In this document: piece after piece, positions 1 through 7,967 of the stretch | How the letters are laid out: each line of letters begins with the position of its first letter | Position numbering within the stretch: the stretch's first letter is position 1 | Made by a program: the position numbers and the translations under genes | Notes under the pieces: generated by a model | What the model saw: only the letters and a program-made list of their open reading frames with translations | What the model was told of the DNA's origin: nothing | The model's database searches: none | Assembly (NCBI GenBank): GCA_902506565.1 | Contig: LR732703.1 | Coordinates: 1,010,496-1,074,495, forward strand | Length of the DNA stretch: 64,000 nucleotides | Direction: 5' to 3' | Origin: Burkholderiales bacterium 8X | Lineage (GTDB): Bacteria > Pseudomonadota > Gammaproteobacteria > Burkholderiales > Burkholderiaceae_C

Positions 1-169
1 CACCGATCGACGGCGTCTTCAACCCCCGCTCGATCCGCGAGACATGCGCCTTGTTCACGTCCACGGCCAACGCAAATTCCTCCACCGTCATCTCCCTTGC
101 ACGCCGAAGCGATCGAAGCCGCGGGCCGATGTTGAGCGCCGGAGTGGGTAGCGGGGCAGGGGTTTTCAT
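1..169 (-). CDS. XRE-family transcriptional regulator (partial, runs off the window)
   Basis: Only the first 56 codons are present; the gene continues past the left edge. The visible protein starts MKTPAPLPTPALNIGPRLRS and contains a helix-turn-helix of the Cro/C1 type: an LRSLRRAREMTVEEFALAV stretch followed by VNKAHVSRIERG, the typical recognition-helix wording with an S-R-I-E-R-G end. It is probably a DNA-binding repressor. It is transcribed away from the aldolase gene, and a perfect 20-bp palindrome lies about 40 bp upstream of its start, so autoregulation together with control of the divergent operon is likely (inference). Any C-terminal sensor domain, such as a cupin, cannot be seen here. 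Confidence 0.8.
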   Translation of the reverse strand, partial: MKTPAPLPTPALNIGPRLRSLRRAREMTVEEFALAVDVNKAHVSRIERGLKTPSIG

Positions 170-182
170 GGACGGCCAGATG

Positions 183-211
183 TTGACATAGGTGGCGTCG
201 CCTCCTACATT
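183..211 (+). promoter_or_regulatory. Sigma70-type promoter for the aldolase-dctP operon
   Basis: TTGACA at 183-188 is a perfect -35 element. After a 17-bp spacer TACATT at 206-211 is a good -10. Initiation would fall near 218, inside the 20-bp palindrome and about 100 nt upstream of the aldolase start at 317. Position and spacing fit a housekeeping promoter; use in the cell is inferred. Confidence 0.6.
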
Positions 212-229
212 GGTCAACATGTTGACCAA
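210..229. promoter_or_regulatory. Perfect 20-bp palindromic operator
   Basis: TTGGTCAACATGTTGACCAA reads identically on both strands. It sits just downstream of the -10 element of the aldolase promoter, across the expected start of transcription, between the XRE gene and the aldolase gene. The half-site ATGTTGAC recurs at 180-187, overlapping the -35, 39 bp upstream. This is the expected layout for a dimeric repressor, most simply the neighbouring XRE protein. Confidence 0.65.
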
Positions 230-316
230 CTCCTTCGCGTGCTTGCCCTGCTGCGCGCTTCGTCCGAAGTTGCTGCTGGCGGTTCGCGAAGGCCTCCTCC
301 CCGAAGGTTCGCCGTC

Positions 317-1117
317 ATGACCCCCACCGCCCTCAGAGAAAACGTCGATCGCGAGATGCGCGAGAAGCTCCAGCCGATGCGCTATTCGAAAAAGGAGCAG
401 CTGGCGCTGGCCTGCCGGATGCTCGCCGCCGAAGGCCACTGGGCCAATGGCCTGGCCGGGCAGATCACGGCTCGCGGCGATGAACCCGATACGTACCTGA
501 CGCTGCGCTTCGGCCTCGGCGCCGACGAGGCCACGCCCGAGAGTTTCATCGTGACCGATGGCGAGCTGCGCGCGCTCGACGGCGTGTCGATGCCGAATCC
601 GGCGACCCGCTTCCACCTCTGGGTCTACAAGCACCATCCGAAGGTGGAGTCGATCGTCCACACTCATCCCGAGGGCGTGTCGGCGCTGTCGATGATCGGC
701 CGCACGATCGAGATCTCGCACATGGATGCGACCCCCTTCTTCGAGAACTGCGCCCACCTGCCCGAGTGGCCCGGGCTGCCGATCACGGACGACGAAGGTC
801 GGATCATTTCGCAGGCACTCGGCGACAAGCGGGCACTGCTGCTCGCGCACCACGGTTTGCTGACCGCCGGCCACACGATCGCCGAATCGGCGGTGCTGGC
901 GCTCTGGATGGAACAGGCGGCGCAGGTGCAGCTGAAGGCTGCCGCGGTTGGCACCATCCGACCGGTGCCGCCCGAACTTGCACGCGAGTCGCGCGATTTC
1001 CTGCTCAAGCCATCGATCACCGACCTGACCTTCCAGTATTTCGCGAGGCGCGTGCTGCGAGCCGATCCCACCTGCCTCCAGGCCAGCCCATCCCATCCCA
1101 CGGAGAACTCTCGATGA
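317..1117 (+). CDS. Class II aldolase/adducin-family protein
   Basis: A 266-residue single-domain protein of the class II aldolase/adducin family, normally a Zn-dependent fuculose- or ribulose-phosphate aldolase fold. Metal-binding histidines are recognisable at HTHP (residues 115 and 117) and in LAHHG (178/179). The acidic residue normally found three positions before the conserved histidine of the active-site segment appears to be Thr97 in NPATRFH, so aldolase chemistry is uncertain. I chose the ATG at 317 because a GAAGG ribosome site precedes it; an upstream in-frame start at 239 lacks support. The stop overlaps the start of the TRAP binding protein (ATGA), so the two are co-translated. 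Substrate is not predictable. Confidence 0.8.
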   Translation: MTPTALRENVDREMREKLQPMRYSKKEQLALACRMLAAEGHWANGLAGQITARGDEPDTYLTLRFGLGADEATPESFIVTDGELRALDGVSMPNPATRFHLWVYKHHPKVESIVHTHPEGVSALSMIGRTIEISHMDATPFFENCAHLPEWPGLPITDDEGRIISQALGDKRALLLAHHGLLTAGHTIAESAVLALWMEQAAQVQLKAAAVGTIRPVPPELARESRDFLLKPSITDLTFQYFARRVLRADPTCLQASPSHPTENSR

Positions 1118-2208
1118 AAAGACGCGCACTCATGTCGGGCGGCGCTGCCGCCGCCGCCTTCGCGGTGCCGGCGCTCGCCCAGCAGGGCAGCAGCAGCAGC
1201 ACGCCCAAGATCCGGTGGCGCATGCCGTCGAGCTTTCCGAAGTCGCTCGACACGGTGTTCGGCGGCGCGACCGCCATCGCCACCATCGTCGGCGAGCTGA
1301 CCGAAGGCCGATTCGAGATCACGCCGTTCGGCGCGGGCGAGATCATGCCGGCGTTGTCGGTGCTCGATGGCGTGCAGGCCAACACCGTGGAGTGCGGCCA
1401 TACGGCGGGCTTCTACTACGTCGGCAAGGAGCCGGCGCTGGTGTTCGACACCGGCGTGCCCTTCGGCATGACGCCTCGCCAGCACACCGCCTGGATGATG
1501 CATGGCGGCGGCATGGCGCTGATGCGCGAGGTGTACGCCAAGTTCGACGTGGTGCAGATTCCGTGCGGCAACACCGGCGCGCAGATGGGCGGCTGGTTTC
1601 GCAAGGAGATCAAGAAGCCGGAAGACTTCCAGGGGCTGCGCATGCGGGTGCCGGGCCTGGTCGGCAAGGTGTACGCCAAGCTCGGCGTCACGCCCACGCA
1701 ATTGCCGGGCTCCGACGTGTACCCGGCACTCGAAAAGGGCGTGCTGGATGCCGCCGAGTTCGTCGGCCCTTACGACGACGAGAAGCTCGGGCTGTCGAAG
1801 GTGGCCAAGTACTACTACGGTCCGGGCGTGATGGAGATGGGCGCATCGCTCTGCTTCATCGTCAACCGCCAGGCCTGGGAGGCGCTGCCGGCTTCGTACA
1901 AGGCGGCCTTGCAGGCGGCCTGCGCGCAGGCCAACAGCGACATGCTGGCCAAGTACGACTCGCGCAACATGCCGGCCTTGAAGCGCATCGTCGGCGCCGG
2001 TGCCAAGCTCAGCTACTGGCCCAAGTCGGTGCTCGACGCGATGAACAAGGCGACGCTCGAAGTGCTGAAGGAAGAATCGGCCGCCAGCCCGCTCTTCGCC
2101 AAGGTGCACACGCAATGGCGTGCGGCGCTGGACGATCTCCAATCCTGGGCATCGATCAACGATGGCAACGCCGAGCAGTACATGCTGAGCCTGCGTCGCA
2201 AGTCTTGA
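1114..2208 (+). CDS. TRAP transporter substrate-binding protein (DctP family), orphan
   Basis: A 364-residue periplasmic solute receptor of the DctP/TAXI-like TRAP group. The N-terminus MKRRALMSGGAAAAAFAVPA is an export signal with a twin-arginine-like start, with cleavage plausible after ALAQ. The body carries DctP wording such as KKPEDFQGLRMRVPG, LPGSDVYPALEKGVLDAAE and a final helix-rich lobe. It captures an organic acid or similar solute for a DctQM membrane pair, but no DctQ or DctM gene lies next to it: the following gene is a convergent LysR regulator. The start overlaps the aldolase stop by four bases, so receptor and aldolase share an operon and perhaps a substrate (inference). Confidence 0.88.
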   Translation: MKRRALMSGGAAAAAFAVPALAQQGSSSSTPKIRWRMPSSFPKSLDTVFGGATAIATIVGELTEGRFEITPFGAGEIMPALSVLDGVQANTVECGHTAGFYYVGKEPALVFDTGVPFGMTPRQHTAWMMHGGGMALMREVYAKFDVVQIPCGNTGAQMGGWFRKEIKKPEDFQGLRMRVPGLVGKVYAKLGVTPTQLPGSDVYPALEKGVLDAAEFVGPYDDEKLGLSKVAKYYYGPGVMEMGASLCFIVNRQAWEALPASYKAALQAACAQANSDMLAKYDSRNMPALKRIVGAGAKLSYWPKSVLDAMNKATLEVLKEESAASPLFAKVHTQWRAALDDLQSWASINDGNAEQYMLSLRRKS

Positions 2209-2233
2209 TCGGCTTGCAGACCACCTTGCGGGG

Positions 2234-3181
2234 CTAGCGTGCAGGCGCGGCGCGCGGCACGCTTGCGCCGCAATGCCGCAGGAAGTCTGCCGTCGCGCGG
2301 CCGAGCCGCTTCTCGCGATGGATCACCGTGGCCAGCCGGCGGTGCGCCACCGGCAAGCGGGTGCGCAGCTCGACCAGGTGCCCATCGACCAGCGACTGCG
2401 CCACCGCATGGCGCGAGAGGCAGCCGAGCGCATCGCTCGAAGCCACCACCCGCTTGATCGCTTCGGTGCTGCCGAGCTCGAAGCCGACTTCCACCTGTTC
2501 GAGGTTCTGGATCAACCAGGCATCGGTGACCTGCCGAGTCCCCGAGCCATGCTCGCGCAGCACCCACGTGGCCTGGGCCAGCTGCCGGTGGGTCGCGACC
2601 CGCCTGGCGAGCGGATGACCCGGCGCGGCGACGATCACCAGTTCGTCGTCGAGCCAGGCGCGAACGCTCAAATCGGGATGGGTCTGCGGGCCTTCGATGA
2701 AGCCGACGTCGACCTCGAAGCCGGCGACGGCCTCGATCACGTCGCGGGTGTTCGCGATGTGCAGGTTGACGCGACTTTGCGGATGCAGCCGGGTCCAGTT
2801 GGTGACGCGCTCCGGCAGCAGGTATTCGCCGATCGTGAAGCTGGCGGCAACCTTGAGCGGCGCCGCATGTTCGCCGTTGAAGAGCGTCTGCATCTCGCCG
2901 GCCTGGTCGATCAATGCCTGCGCCCGCGGCAGCAGCGCGCGTCCGTTCTCGTTGAGCACCAATCGCCGCCCCAGTCGGTCGAAGAGCTGGACGCCGAGCG
3001 CGCCTTCGAGTTCGGCCAGGGCGCTGCTGGCGGCCGACTGCGATCGGGCGATGCGATCGGCCGCGGCGCGGGTGCTGCCGCCGCGCGCCGTGGCGACGAA
3101 CACCTCGAGCTGGCGGAGGTTGAGCCGAAGGCGTGCCGAACGATCTTCGGCGCTTTCTGCTTGATCTGTTTTTCCGGTCAT
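2234..3181 (-). CDS. yeiE: LysR-family regulator, YeiE type (sulfite-responsive candidate)
   Basis: A 315-residue LysR regulator. The N-terminal winged helix (LRQLEVFVATARGGSTRAAA) is followed by an effector domain. Segments match what I remember of E. coli YeiE closely: a TIGEYLLPE block, a DVGFIEGP block, WLDDELVI, LREHGSGTR, LGSTEAIKRVV, CLSRHAV and a terminal FLRHC. Enterobacterial YeiE has been described as binding sulfite. Here the gene is divergent from soeABC with 95 bp between the starts, so it probably controls sulfite oxidation. The ATG at 3181 was chosen because the HTH starts soon after; a start 28 codons earlier would invade the divergent promoter region. Family call is firm; ligand is inferred. 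Confidence 0.85.
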   Translation of the reverse strand: MTGKTDQAESAEDRSARLRLNLRQLEVFVATARGGSTRAAADRIARSQSAASSALAELEGALGVQLFDRLGRRLVLNENGRALLPRAQALIDQAGEMQTLFNGEHAAPLKVAASFTIGEYLLPERVTNWTRLHPQSRVNLHIANTRDVIEAVAGFEVDVGFIEGPQTHPDLSVRAWLDDELVIVAAPGHPLARRVATHRQLAQATWVLREHGSGTRQVTDAWLIQNLEQVEVGFELGSTEAIKRVVASSDALGCLSRHAVAQSLVDGHLVELRTRLPVAHRRLATVIHREKRLGRATADFLRHCGASVPRAAPAR

Positions 3182-3276
3182 CGTGAGCGATATTCTCGGC
3201 TTTTTCGATTGCTGCCCGCGACCTAAGATCGCGCGTACCCCCGACCGTTCCGAGACCGATAACAAAGGAAACGCGC

Positions 3277-6216
3277 GTGTTCAAGTTCCTTTCGAGCGAG
3301 CCGCTCCACGACCCGCTGGACGCGCCGACGCCGACCGCCGAGACGCAGATCAAGACCACCACCTGCTACATGTGCGCCTGCCGCTGCGGCATTCGCGTGC
3401 ATCTTCGCGAAGGCGAACGCGGGCCCGAGGTGCGTTACATCGACGGCAATCCGAACCATCCGCTCAACCAGGGCGTGATCTGCGCCAAGGGCGCCTCGGG
3501 GATCATGAAGCAGGTGTCGCCTGCGCGCCTCACGCAGCCCCTGATGCGCAAGCCGGGAAGCGAGCGCGGCGCGGGCGAGTTCGAGCCGATCAGCTGGGAG
3601 CGCGCGTTCGACATGCTGACCGAGCGCCTCGCCCGGATCCGCGCGACCGATCCGAAGAAGTTCGCGCTCTTCACCGGCCGCGACCAGATGCAGGCCCTGA
3701 CCGGGCTCTTCGCACGGCAATTCGGAACGCCCAACTACGCGGCGCATGGCGGCTTCTGCTCGGTCAACATGGCCGCCGGGATGATCTACACGATCGGCGG
3801 CAGCTTCTGGGAGTTCGGCGGCCCCGACCTCGATCGCGCCAAGCTGTTCGTGATGATCGGCACCGCCGAAGACCATCACAGCAACCCGATGAAGATCGCG
3901 CTCGGCAAGTTCAAGCGGGCGGGCGGGCGCTTCATCTCGATCAACCCGGTGCGGACGGGCTATTCGGCCATCGCGGACGAGTGGATCCCGATCAAGCCCG
4001 GCACCGACGGCGCCTTGTTCATGGCGCTGCTGCACGAACTGCTCGACAAGGACCTGATCGACCACGCCTTTCTCAAGCGCTTCACCAATGCGCCGCAACT
4101 GGTGGTGCTCGACGACTGCGAACGCCAGGGCCTGTTCGCCTTCGACCCCGAGCGCGGCGCGCCTGGAGACGGGCGCAATCCGCACAACAAGCTGGTCTGG
4201 GACAAGGCGGACGGCACGGTGAAGCCGGCGTATCCGGAAGGCATCGCGGACGGCTGCGATCCGGCGCTCGAAGGCCACTACGTGCTGGCGGACGGCACCC
4301 GCGTGGCGCCGTCGTTCCAGCTGTTGCGCGAACGGGCCGAGAGCTGTACGCCGGAGTGGGCCGAGGCCATCACCGGCATCCCGGCGGCGCGCATCCGCAA
4401 GCTGGCACTCGAGCTGGGCGAGACCGCGATGAAGCAGGCCTTCGAACTGCCGATTCCGTGGACCGATGCCTGGGGCAAGAAGCATCCGAGCACGCAAGGC
4501 CGGCCGGTCGCCTTCCATGCGATGCGCGGGCTGGCGGCGCATTCGAACGGCTTCCAGACGGTGCGTTCGCTCGCCGTGCTGATGAGCGTGCTCGGCACCA
4601 TCGATGCGCCGGGCGGCTTCCGGCACAAGGCGCCTTACCCGCGCCACATCGTGCCGAACTTCAGGGCCTTCAATTCGCCCGAGATGATCAAGCCGAACAC
4701 ACCGCTCAACGCGGCGCCGCTCGGCTTCCCGGCCAACCCGGACGAGCTGGCGATCAACCCGGACGGCTCGCCGATTCGCATCGACCACGCGTTTTCCTGG
4801 GAGCATCCGCTGTCGGCGCACGGCCTGATGCACAACGTCATCACCAATGCGGTCAAGGCCGACCCCTATCGGCTCGACACGCTGCTGATCTTCATGGCCA
4901 ACATGGCCTGGAACTCCAGCATGAACACCATGGCGGTGCGGGAGATGCTCAATCGGAAAGATGCCGATGGCGAGTACATGATTCCGTTCCTGGTGGTGTG
5001 CGATGCCTTCCAGAGCGAGACCGTCGCCTTCGCCGACCTGGTGCTGCCCGACACCACCTACCTCGAGCGTCATGACGTGATGAGCATGCTCGACCGGCCG
5101 ATCTCCGAGTACGAGGGTCCGGTCGATTCGGTGCGCATCCCGGTGGTGCCGCCCACGGGACAGTGCAAGCCGTTCCAGGAGGTGATCGTCGAGCTGGCTT
5201 CGCGGCTCAAGCTGCCGGCCTTCACCACGCCGGAGGGTGGCCGCAAGTTCACCGGCTACCCGGACTTCGTCGTCAATTTCGAATCGGCACCCGGCGTCGG
5301 CTTCCTGATGGGCTGGCGCGGCAAGGACGGCACTGAGCACTTGCGCGGCGCGCCGAATCCGAAGCAGTGGGAGGCCTACGCAGAGAACAACTGCGTGTTC
5401 CAGTACCACATGCCGGAGACCATGCACTACATGCGCAACTGGAACCGCGAGTACCTCGACTTCGCCAAGGACAAGGGCTGGCGGCAGAAGAACGACGTGG
5501 TGCAGCTCGCGCTCTATTCCGATACCTTGCAGAGCTTCCGGCTCGCGGCGCAGGGCAAGAGCCCGGGACGCCAGCCGCCGGACGAATTGCGCGCGCGCAT
5601 CGACACCTACTTCGATCCGCTGCCCTTCTGGTATCCGCCGCTCGAGGATGCGGCCACCGACACCGAGGCCTATCCGCTCAACGCGATCACGCAGCGGCCG
5701 ATGGCGCAGTACCACTCGTGGGATTCGCAGAACGCGTGGCTGCGGCAGATCCACAGCCACAACTACCTGCACGTCAATCCGCTGACGGCCGTGGCGGCCG
5801 GCATCGTGGACGGCGGCTGGTGCTGGGTCGAAAGCCAATGGGGCAAGGTGCGCTGCATGCTGCGCTACAGCGAGGCAGTGGAGCCCGGCACGGTCTGGAC
5901 CTGGAACGCGATCGGCAAGGCCGACGGTGCCTGGCAGCTGGCGCCGGGCGCCGACGAGGCACGCAAGGGCTTCCTGCTCAATCACCTGATCAGCGAAGAG
6001 CTGCCCTTCGCCGGCGCGAACGGTTCGACCACGGTGAGCAATTCCGATCCGATCACCGGCCAGGCCGGCTGGTACGACGTGCGGGTTCGCCTCCGGCCGG
6101 CCGAGCCGGACGAAGCCGAAGCCAGCTTTCCGCAGATCGCCAGCATGCCGACCACGCCGGGCGTGCTCGGCAAGGCTGCCAATGTTCTGACCTATTTCGC
6201 GGGGCGCAAGAAATGA
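3277..6216 (+). CDS. soeA: SoeA-like molybdopterin sulfite dehydrogenase, catalytic subunit
   Basis: A 979-residue molybdopterin oxidoreductase of the DMSO reductase superfamily. Cys30, Cys33, Cys37 and Cys69 form the N-terminal [4Fe-4S] motif. The following HGGFCSVNM offers Cys161 as molybdenum ligand. There is no Tat signal, so the subunit faces the cytoplasm, as in SoeABC, which oxidises sulfite to sulfate and passes electrons to quinone. The formate dehydrogenase signature around the Mo ligand is absent. Three overlapping genes encode catalytic, four-cluster and DmsC-type membrane subunits, the SoeABC order. The start is GTG with an AAAGGAA ribosome site at 3264-3270. Other cytoplasmic PSR/DMSOR-type activities cannot be excluded. 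Confidence 0.78.
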   Translation: MFKFLSSEPLHDPLDAPTPTAETQIKTTTCYMCACRCGIRVHLREGERGPEVRYIDGNPNHPLNQGVICAKGASGIMKQVSPARLTQPLMRKPGSERGAGEFEPISWERAFDMLTERLARIRATDPKKFALFTGRDQMQALTGLFARQFGTPNYAAHGGFCSVNMAAGMIYTIGGSFWEFGGPDLDRAKLFVMIGTAEDHHSNPMKIALGKFKRAGGRFISINPVRTGYSAIADEWIPIKPGTDGALFMALLHELLDKDLIDHAFLKRFTNAPQLVVLDDCERQGLFAFDPERGAPGDGRNPHNKLVWDKADGTVKPAYPEGIADGCDPALEGHYVLADGTRVAPSFQLLRERAESCTPEWAEAITGIPAARIRKLALELGETAMKQAFELPIPWTDAWGKKHPSTQGRPVAFHAMRGLAAHSNGFQTVRSLAVLMSVLGTIDAPGGFRHKAPYPRHIVPNFRAFNSPEMIKPNTPLNAAPLGFPANPDELAINPDGSPIRIDHAFSWEHPLSAHGLMHNVITNAVKADPYRLDTLLIFMANMAWNSSMNTMAVREMLNRKDADGEYMIPFLVVCDAFQSETVAFADLVLPDTTYLERHDVMSMLDRPISEYEGPVDSVRIPVVPPTGQCKPFQEVIVELASRLKLPAFTTPEGGRKFTGYPDFVVNFESAPGVGFLMGWRGKDGTEHLRGAPNPKQWEAYAENNCVFQYHMPETMHYMRNWNREYLDFAKDKGWRQKNDVVQLALYSDTLQSFRLAAQGKSPGRQPPDELRARIDTYFDPLPFWYPPLEDAATDTEAYPLNAITQRPMAQYHSWDSQNAWLRQIHSHNYLHVNPLTAVAAGIVDGGWCWVESQWGKVRCMLRYSEAVEPGTVWTWNAIGKADGAWQLAPGADEARKGFLLNHLISEELPFAGANGSTTVSNSDPITGQAGWYDVRVRLRPAEPDEAEASFPQIASMPTTPGVLGKAANVLTYFAGRKK

Positions 6217-7004
6217 TCCAGTGGTTGAAGGACCTGATGGGCTCGAACGCGGCCGGCATCATGCCGAGCCAGGCCGCGCCGGCTGCTCGCGCCGAGGCGG
6301 CGCCCGCCCGCGTGCGGGCGCACCAGGGAGAAACGCTGGCCAAGCAGCTGGCGCTGGTCATCGACCTGAACGTCTGCGTCGGCTGCCACGCCTGCGTGAC
6401 CTCCTGCAAGCAATGGAACACCTCCGGCAGCGCCGGGCCGCTGGCCGACGAGAAGCCGTACGGTGCCGACCCGACCGGCACCTTCTTCAACCGCGTGCAG
6501 ACCTACGAGGCCGGCGCCTTCCCGGGCACCGACACCATCCATTTCCCCAAGAGCTGCCTGCATTGCGAAGACCCGCCGTGCGTGCCGGTGTGCCCGACCG
6601 GCGCCAGCTACAAGCGCAAGGAAGACGGCATCGTGCTGGTCGACTACGACAAGTGCATCGGCTGCAAGTACTGCGCGTGGGCCTGCCCGTACGGCGCCCG
6701 CGAGCTGGACGAAGAGCGGCAGGTGATGACCAAGTGCACGCTCTGCGTCGACCGGATCTATGACGAACACCTGCCGCCTGCCGACCGCAAGCCGGCTTGC
6801 GTCAAGGCCTGCCCGACGGGTGCCCGGCTCTTCGGCGACGTGAAGGATCCCGACTCCGAGGTCTCGATCGCGATCCGCGAACGGGGCGGCTACTCGCTCA
6901 TGCCCGAGTGGGAGACCTCGCCGGCCAATCAATACCTGCCGCGGCGCATCACCGAGACGGCGGGCCCGGGCAAGGCCGATGTCGATACGGGGCACTTCCA
7001 ATGA
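6213..7004 (+). CDS. soeB: SoeB-like four-cluster iron-sulfur subunit
   Basis: A 263-residue ferredoxin-type electron-transfer subunit. Sixteen cysteines form four [4Fe-4S] binding sets: 55/58/61/65, 115/118/123/127, 148/151/154/158 and 175/178/196/200. The last is split by a long spacer, as in the NrfC/DmsB family. It carries electrons from the molybdenum subunit to the membrane anchor. No export signal is present, in line with a cytoplasm-facing complex. The start overlaps the soeA stop (ATGA) and the stop abuts the soeC start at 7001, so translation is coupled. The first 40 residues are an Ala-rich extension without cysteines. Confidence 0.85.
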   Translation: MIQWLKDLMGSNAAGIMPSQAAPAARAEAAPARVRAHQGETLAKQLALVIDLNVCVGCHACVTSCKQWNTSGSAGPLADEKPYGADPTGTFFNRVQTYEAGAFPGTDTIHFPKSCLHCEDPPCVPVCPTGASYKRKEDGIVLVDYDKCIGCKYCAWACPYGARELDEERQVMTKCTLCVDRIYDEHLPPADRKPACVKACPTGARLFGDVKDPDSEVSIAIRERGGYSLMPEWETSPANQYLPRRITETAGPGKADVDTGHFQ

Positions 7005-7933
7005 ACCCGGCGTTCTCGGTCGTCTTCTTCACCGCGCTCATCGGCATGGCGCAGGGTTTGGTGGTGGTGGTGGCGCTGGCGAGCCTGGCCGGCGCCAGCG
7101 TGTCGCCGGGCTTCGCGAGCACGGCTTTGATCGTGGCCGAAATCCTGCTCGTGATCGGCCTCGGCGCCTCGTTCGGGCACCTGGGGCGGCCCGAGCGTGC
7201 CTGGCGGGCGGCCATGATGTGGCGCACCTCCTGGCTTTCGCGCGAGGTGATCGTGCTGCCCGCCTTCATCGGCGTGGTGGCGCTCTGGTGGCTGGCGCTT
7301 CGAAGCGGTGCCTCGGGCCCTTGGTTGCCGCTCCTGGCGATCCTGGCCATCGGGGTGGCCGCGCTCCTCTGGTATTGCACGGCCATGATCTACGCCTGCC
7401 TTCGCTTCATCCAGGAATGGGCGCAGCCGCTCACGCTGGTCAATTTCGTCATGCTGGGGCTGTCGTCCGGCCTGGTGCTGGCGAGCGCCCTGGCTGCCTG
7501 GCGGGGCGAACAGGCGCTCTTGCAGGCAACCGGGCCGACCGGCTTGGTGGTGACGCTCGTCGCACTGGCCACCCGGCTGCTGGCGCTGCGGCGCAATGCG
7601 GCGCTCAAGCCCAAGTCGAACCTGCAATCGGCGACCGGCATCCGTGCCGATCGGCTGGTGCAGAAGTCGATGGGCATGTCGGCCGGTTCGTTCAACACCC
7701 GCGAGTTCTTCCATGGCGCCACGCTCGCGGCCTTGAAGCAGGTCAAGGCTGCCCTGATCGTGCTCGGCTTCGTCCTGCCTGCGCTGCTCCTGGCCTGGGG
7801 CGTCTTCAGCGGGTCGAGCCTTGCCTTCGCGGCGGCCGTGCTGGTGCAGGCGCCGGGCCTGCTGGCCGATCGCTGGTTTTTCTTTGCGCAGGCGCGGCAT
7901 CCGCAGAACCTGTACTACCAGGTCGTGTCGTAG
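7001..7933 (+). CDS. soeC: SoeC-like DmsC-family membrane anchor
   Basis: A 310-residue polytopic membrane protein of the DmsC/YnfH family with about eight hydrophobic helices, beginning MNPAFSVVFFTALIGMAQGL. Characteristic wording includes SFGHLGRPERAWRA (loop after helix 2), SWLSREV and a terminal DRWFFFAQARHPQNLYYQ. It anchors the SoeAB dimer at the inner face of the membrane and passes electrons to quinone. It overlaps the end of soeB by four bases and ends the operon; the next gene (PhoD-like) is convergent after 34 bp, which hold a GGCGCC-rich inverted repeat. Confidence 0.83.
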   Translation: MNPAFSVVFFTALIGMAQGLVVVVALASLAGASVSPGFASTALIVAEILLVIGLGASFGHLGRPERAWRAAMMWRTSWLSREVIVLPAFIGVVALWWLALRSGASGPWLPLLAILAIGVAALLWYCTAMIYACLRFIQEWAQPLTLVNFVMLGLSSGLVLASALAAWRGEQALLQATGPTGLVVTLVALATRLLALRRNAALKPKSNLQSATGIRADRLVQKSMGMSAGSFNTREFFHGATLAALKQVKAALIVLGFVLPALLLAWGVFSGSSLAFAAAVLVQAPGLLADRWFFFAQARHPQNLYYQVVS

Positions 7934-7967
7934 CACGGCACGAACGGCGCCGGCGCCGCGGCGCCCT

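Noticed and set aside
3182..3276. A LysR T-N11-A box in the yeiE-soeA gap
   Set aside because: Several weak matches exist but none is clearly symmetric, so no operator is assigned.
3223..5985. A 920-codon minus-strand frame
   Set aside because: Antisense shadow of soeA; no recognisable domain and it would block the yeiE-soeA promoter region.
3277..6216. Formate dehydrogenase as identity of the molybdenum subunit
   Set aside because: The formate-specific signature around the Mo ligand is absent, there is no Tat signal, and the DmsC-type anchor fits SoeABC better.
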